Source: Rhizaria sp. SCN 62-66
Taxonomy: Eukaryota > Rhizaria, unplaced
Length of the DNA stretch: 64,000 nucleotides
Reading direction: 5' to 3'
Assembly: GCA_001724265.1 (NCBI GenBank)
Contig: MEDY01000030.1
Location: 62,001 to 126,000, forward strand
Part shown: piece after piece, positions 59,761 to 64,000 of the stretch
Layout: each line of letters opens with the position of its first letter
Position numbering within the stretch: position 1 is the stretch's first letter
Translations under genes and position numbers: made by a program
The notes under the pieces: model-generated
What the model saw: the letters and a program-made list of their open reading frames with translations, nothing else
Databases searched by the model: none
Told to the model about the DNA's origin: nothing

Positions 59761-62700
59761 ATGTCGTACTCCCGCGACGGCGCGCAGTTCCAGACACCGC
59801 GCGGCCCCGCCCCTGCCGTCGATCCAGATCTCACCCGCGGCTACGCTTCCTCCGCTCCTCCACGCGAACACACGAACCCATTCCACAGTCTTTCCCAGCG
59901 CGCCCACGCCGCGCCTTTTGACGGTTTGCGCGAGGCTACCCATTTATTGACGCCAATTCCTGCTGTCAGGCCTCCCGCGATGACTCCCCTCCGCTCTCCT
60001 TTCTCCGGCCCCGCGCCCGCGCCTCAGCCCGCGGTCGCTTCCAACTCTGCTACGAGCGCGAGATACGGCGTCCCCGCGGCCGTCCCGCTGCCTTTTAGTC
60101 TGCAACCGCGCCCTGCAGCAGTGAGCGCGCCCCAGAGCCACAGTAGCACGCACGGTCCAATGCACACCTCGACCATCAACACAAGCAGCAGCGCAGCAGC
60201 AGCTAACACGACGTCACACGCGGCCAGTGGCTCTCTGCTCGACGCACAGCTCTCTCATGCGCGCGCTGTGACGGCCGTCTCCGCGCCCGTCTGGCCGCCG
60301 CTGCCGCCGGCGCTGGCAGACGCCGCCACAGCCGCGCTTGCCACTAAAACATCGTACATCGATGTCCGCACGATGTCGCCCCCGCCACCCTCTCGAAACG
60401 CCCACGGATACGGTAACACGAGTGTTGATTACGGTGTTGCTAACAGTGGGCGCGGAGGGGTTGCGGCCGCAGCTGCAGCGGCGCGCGCATCGCGGATTGC
60501 GGCAGAGTCATCGTTCTCCGCAGTCTCCGCCGCTGCCACTGCAACGCCCTATACTCACATCCACAATCACAGTCAGGCTTATGGACACAGCGCTGGTTCC
60601 AACCGCGCTACCGGCATCAACGCGGTTCCGTTGCTGCAGCCAGTGCCTGTGCCGGCGAGTCTCGCTGTTCACAGTCCCGCAACGCACAGCAGTTATCACA
60701 ACCTCAACGCACTCAACGCGAGCGTCTTGAACACTAGCGCCAGCGCCGCCGTCGCCATCGCTGCCAGCGCCGGCGCAGCCGACGCACACGCGGTCAGCGA
60801 GACTCTGCGCCACTCGGCGTCGCTCTCGTATGCGAACTCGGCAGCGGTGGCTGAGGCGCTGGCGGCTCTGCAGGCGCGGGCGCTAGCTGCCGAGGCTGAG
60901 GCCGCGCGGGTCCGGGGCGAGTCCCTTCGTGCCGCGGCCGCCGCCGAGCGCGCGCGCGCCGCGTGGGAGGACCGCCTTGCCGCGGCGGCGCGGGAGCGAG
61001 ACTCGGCGCGGTTGGAGCAGGAACAGACGGCTAAACGGCTCGAGCAGACCGAGGCAGCGCTCGCGCAGCGCAGTGCGGAGGCGGCGGCGGCGGAGGCGGC
61101 GGCGCGCGCGCGGGGGCGCGCAGACGCGGCCGCTGCGGGCGACGCCGCGCGCGCCGCTGCGGCGGCGGAGGTGGCCACCGTTGAGGCCGCCGCGCGCGCC
61201 GAGGCCGCCGCCGCCGCGGACGCGCACAAGACCGCCGCGGCGGCCGCGGGGGAGACGGTCCGCCGTCAGGCCGGGCAGATGCGCGAGCTCGAGGCCGCCG
61301 TGCTGCGGCTGGAGAGGGAGGCCGTGGCTGTGCGCGCTGAACGCGACCAGATCGCCGCGGAGGCTGCCTTCCTGCTGGAAGAAAAGACGCGTGAAGCGGA
61401 GCGCGCGGCGGCGGAGGTCGGCGCACTGGCTCCGGCGCGGGACGAGGCTGCCGCACTGCGTCGCGCGGGGGCTGAGGCTGCGCGTGAGGCTGCAGCGGCG
61501 CGGGCTGACGCCGCGGCGGCGCGCGCCGAGGCTGCGGCTGCCATCGACGCCCGTGACCGCGCCGCTGCCGCCGCTGCGGACGAGCTGGCTGCGGCAGACG
61601 CGGCGGCGGCGGCGGAGCGCGAGCGCGCGCGGGCCGACTGGCACCGCGAACGCGCCGCGCTGACCGCTGCGCTGGAGCGGGAGCGCGCGCGGTGGGACGA
61701 GGCCTGGCAGCGCACACGCGAGACCGCCGCGGAGGACGCGCGGCGTGAGCTCGCTCTGGCGGAGGCTGCGGCGGCGCGGGAGGTAGCCGCAGCCAAGGCC
61801 GCGGTCGAGCGCGAGCGCGCGCGCGCTGAGGAGCGCGTGGCATCACTGGCAGACGCGCTGGCCGCTGAGGCCGAGAGCGGAGCAGAGCAGGTGGCCGCGC
61901 TTGAGGAGAAGCTCCGGCGCGCGCTCGCGGCCGCGGCGCAGCACAGACAGGGCGTGTGCCGTTGTGTGTGCCAGACTGGCGACGGTGTGCCCTGCAGTGC
62001 GGTTGCGGCGGGCCAGGACCGCGTTCTTGTCAACTTCGTCTCTGACACGGATCATAACGCAAGTAATATGAACAACAATCAACATAACGCCACCGTTGAC
62101 AATGTAACTGTTTCTCACAATGCTATTGCTGCTAAGCGTGGTGATACATCGGCACCGGCGACGCCACGTAGCTTTGCACGCGGCTTGCCTCCTGTGGAGT
62201 CGTCACCGGCCGCTGGAGCGCGTGGGACGCCTCTCAGGCACTCTTCTTCTGTCACCGGGATGCAACAGGGAAGCAGGGGCGCGACGCCGGCGCGCAAGTG
62301 GGTGCTGATCAGTCCCGCTACGACTGCGGCCGCGTCCGCTACTTCAGCTGGTGCTGCTGCTGCTGCCGCTCCTACACACGAGTCTGCCACAGTGGTCGAT
62401 GCAGACAACGATCATCACAATGACGAAGAGCAGAGCCAGGGAGACCGTGAGCAAGGCGACCGCGAGAAGAGCCGTGCAGGCGACTCTGTTGTACGCGCGT
62501 TGGATGCGATGCTTCACGATGCGTCGCTCACCACGCTCACCGCAACTGCTCCTGCACAGGGTGGAGTGGCTTTACACAGGGATATCCATGGCGAGAATGC
62601 GACAGCTACTTCGGCGAATCACAGTCACAAGGGCTCTGAGGTGTCTTACACCGGGCACTTTGCACAGTCTCCGTCGCACTCGCGCTTCTTTGCACAATCA

Positions 62701-64000
62701 CATACCGCCGCGACTGGCGCTGCTGAGACGGCCACGGAGTTTACGCAGACTCACGCGTACGCCGACGCAGCGCGTGCGCCCAACGCAAACGCTGGACTCC
62801 CACTTTAGCGGCCCTACAACTTGCCCAGCCACCAGCGTTCACAGTCGCTTTCTCACGGCAACACGAGCAATGCGGCAGCCGCCGCTGCGGCGGCCCAGGC
62901 CGCGGCCGCTGCACTGCGCTCACAGTCTCAGCTCCCGTCGGGGTTACACTCGCAACTACACTCGATCGCGCCCTCGCCGGCCGTTTCCGCCTCTGCCGCC
63001 GTCGCGCCCACCGTCGCCGCGACGGCTGCGGTGACTGAGGCGCCGTCGGGCACTGCGGCGCTGGACGCGTTTCTGAACATGAACATGAACATGAGCCAGA
63101 ACGTGAGCGCGAACATGAGCGCAGCTGCAGGGAAAGCGAACACAAACGCTGCTGGGGGCGACGGAGCTGTTCTGGCCCCGCTCGTGGCAGCTGCACTGAG
63201 TCAGCTGCAGACGCAGCAGTCGTTGTTGCTGCACGTGTTGGAGCGACAGGACCGCATTCTACTGCCGAATACTGCCGCTAGCGTGAATAACACTGCGCAC
63301 AATACGGTGGTTGAGGCAGAAGTCAAGCCGCATCTGCTTCAGGTTAAGACACCAGTAAAGGAACGCACACCTGCACCCTCGCCCAAAGCACAGTCTTCAT
63401 CTGTTCACGCATCCCCTGCTCCTGTCGCGGTGCCTGCTGTCGCTGACGCACGCAGTGCAAAGCTGTCGCTGCCGCTTCCGCTCACTCCGGCATCTGCATA
63501 CGCCTTTGCACACGGCCATGACAGCAAGCGTAGCTTCAACTTTGCACCTGCACCTGCTATTGCTGAATCGCCCGCTGCGACTGCTGCTCCGGCCGCGCTC
63601 GCAGTGCCCTCGGCTCCCGTCTCCACAGCGCCCTCCCCTAGGGCCTCTGCTTCCCCAGCTGCTGCAGGCGCGGCGACACAGCCAAACGCTGCGGGGGGCC
63701 GGCCGCATCACCCTGCGTTCCGTTCCCCTTTGTCGCCTTCAGCGGCTGAGCGCGAGCGCCAGCGCGACCGCGAGGAGCAGCTGAGGCTGCAACAGCTGCA
63801 GCAGCTGCAGCTGCAGCGTGCCGGCGACAGCGAGGAACAGAGCTCGCGGCTGCAGAGTGACCGCGAGTCTGAGCTCGGCGGCTTGACAAGCGACGACGAA
63901 CGCGGCCAAACTTTCCTTGCGCTCGTCGACGATGACGTTGCTGACTCCAGTGACGACGACGCTTACTCGCGTTTTGCTCGCAAGAATGAGCCGCGCAATG
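59761..64000 (+). CDS. Large coiled-coil protein of unknown function, 3' partial, one UAG codon
   Basis: ATG 59761 (MSYSRDGAQF); at least 1,413 residues, running off the right edge. The N-terminal third is Pro/Ser/Ala-rich and probably disordered. About 60840-61940 encodes a long Ala/Glu/Arg heptad-like coiled coil (ALAALQARALAAEAEAARV and onward). Asn/His/Ser/Thr-rich sequence follows, then an in-frame TAG (62806-62808). The same frame then stays open for 397 codons, with Gln/Ala/Ser-rich sequence, NMNMNM and Gln-Leu repeats (LQQLQQLQLQR near 63790) and an acidic end. No known family is recognised. A structural or cytoskeletal role is only a guess from the coiled coil. Confidence 0.75.
62806..62808 (+). 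other. In-frame UAG codon, probable sense (coiled-coil gene)
   Basis: Context AGLPL-[TAG]-RPYNLPSHQRSQS. The frame remains open for 1.19 kb to the window edge with strong third-position GC and a Gln-rich composition. The context itself does not discriminate Gln from other polar residues. Confidence 0.8.

Noticed and set aside
2-64000. UAG read as leucine, as in one rhizarian
   Set aside because: The Gln-run contexts at 8480 and 26178 and the NQD position at 11321 fit glutamine, not leucine.
2-64000. Programmed stop-codon readthrough instead of code change
   Set aside because: The five TAGs share no downstream context, UAG never terminates a gene here, and truncation would destroy housekeeping folds (PP2C, dynactin p25).
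1-64000. Transposable elements, rRNA genes, CRISPR arrays
   Set aside because: No transposase, integrase or reverse transcriptase motifs, no rRNA-like segments, and no regularly spaced repeats. Tandem repeats present are amino-acid-coding microsatellites.

Overview
This window is nuclear DNA of a unicellular eukaryote. The coding regions are very GC-rich. The spacers and the short spliceosomal introns are clearly AT-richer. Proteins are long and loaded with Ala, Ser, Gly, Gln and Asp runs. The gene content is purely eukaryotic: condensin, dynactin, V-ATPase, a KMT2-type SET protein, a CFAP20-domain protein, and mitochondrially targeted enzymes. The species cannot be named from the sequence. 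The CFAP20-domain gene hints at a flagellum, and two N-terminal presequences imply mitochondria.

The most important observation is that UAG appears to be a sense codon, most likely glutamine, while UAA and UGA remain stops. Five of the twelve genes contain one in-frame TAG with clear coding sequence on both sides: a USP deubiquitinase (8480), a PP2C phosphatase (11321), a MORN protein (26178), dynactin p25 (41567, minus strand) and a coiled-coil protein (62806). In the PP2C gene the TAG falls on the Gln of the family's NQD motif. In the USP gene it lies in a CAG/CAA run. All eleven gene ends visible here are TAA (6) or TGA (5), and none is TAG. The roughly 18,600 codons hold five TAGs and no internal TAA or TGA.

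Layout, left to right: USP deubiquitinase, 5'-truncated by the window edge (+, 2-9892); AT-rich spacer with a diverged 120-bp direct repeat; PP2C phosphatase with a giant low-complexity insert in its catalytic domain (+, 11012-17770); mitochondrial-type threonyl-tRNA synthetase (-, 18512-21421); CFAP20-domain protein (+, 21799-22766); DinB-like protein (-, 23825-24838); MORN-repeat protein with a very long Ala-rich tail (+, 25332-32817); condensin CAP-D2 (+, 33582-39430); V-ATPase subunit F (+, 40352-40843); dynactin subunit 5 (-, 41192-41878); a 5,096-residue KMT2/trithorax-like H3K4 methyltransferase in one exon (+, 42377-57667); mitochondrial FabG-like reductase (-, 58023-59433); and a large coiled-coil protein running off the right edge (+, 59761 onward).

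The eight introns are 111-215 nt long, and all start with GTACGT or GTACGC and end in AG. This is an unusually uniform donor that differs from the usual GTRAGT. The neighbours form no operon or pathway. They are independent housekeeping genes covering chromosome and chromatin structure, trafficking, translation and protein turnover. No rRNA, convincing tRNA, transposon or CRISPR array was seen.
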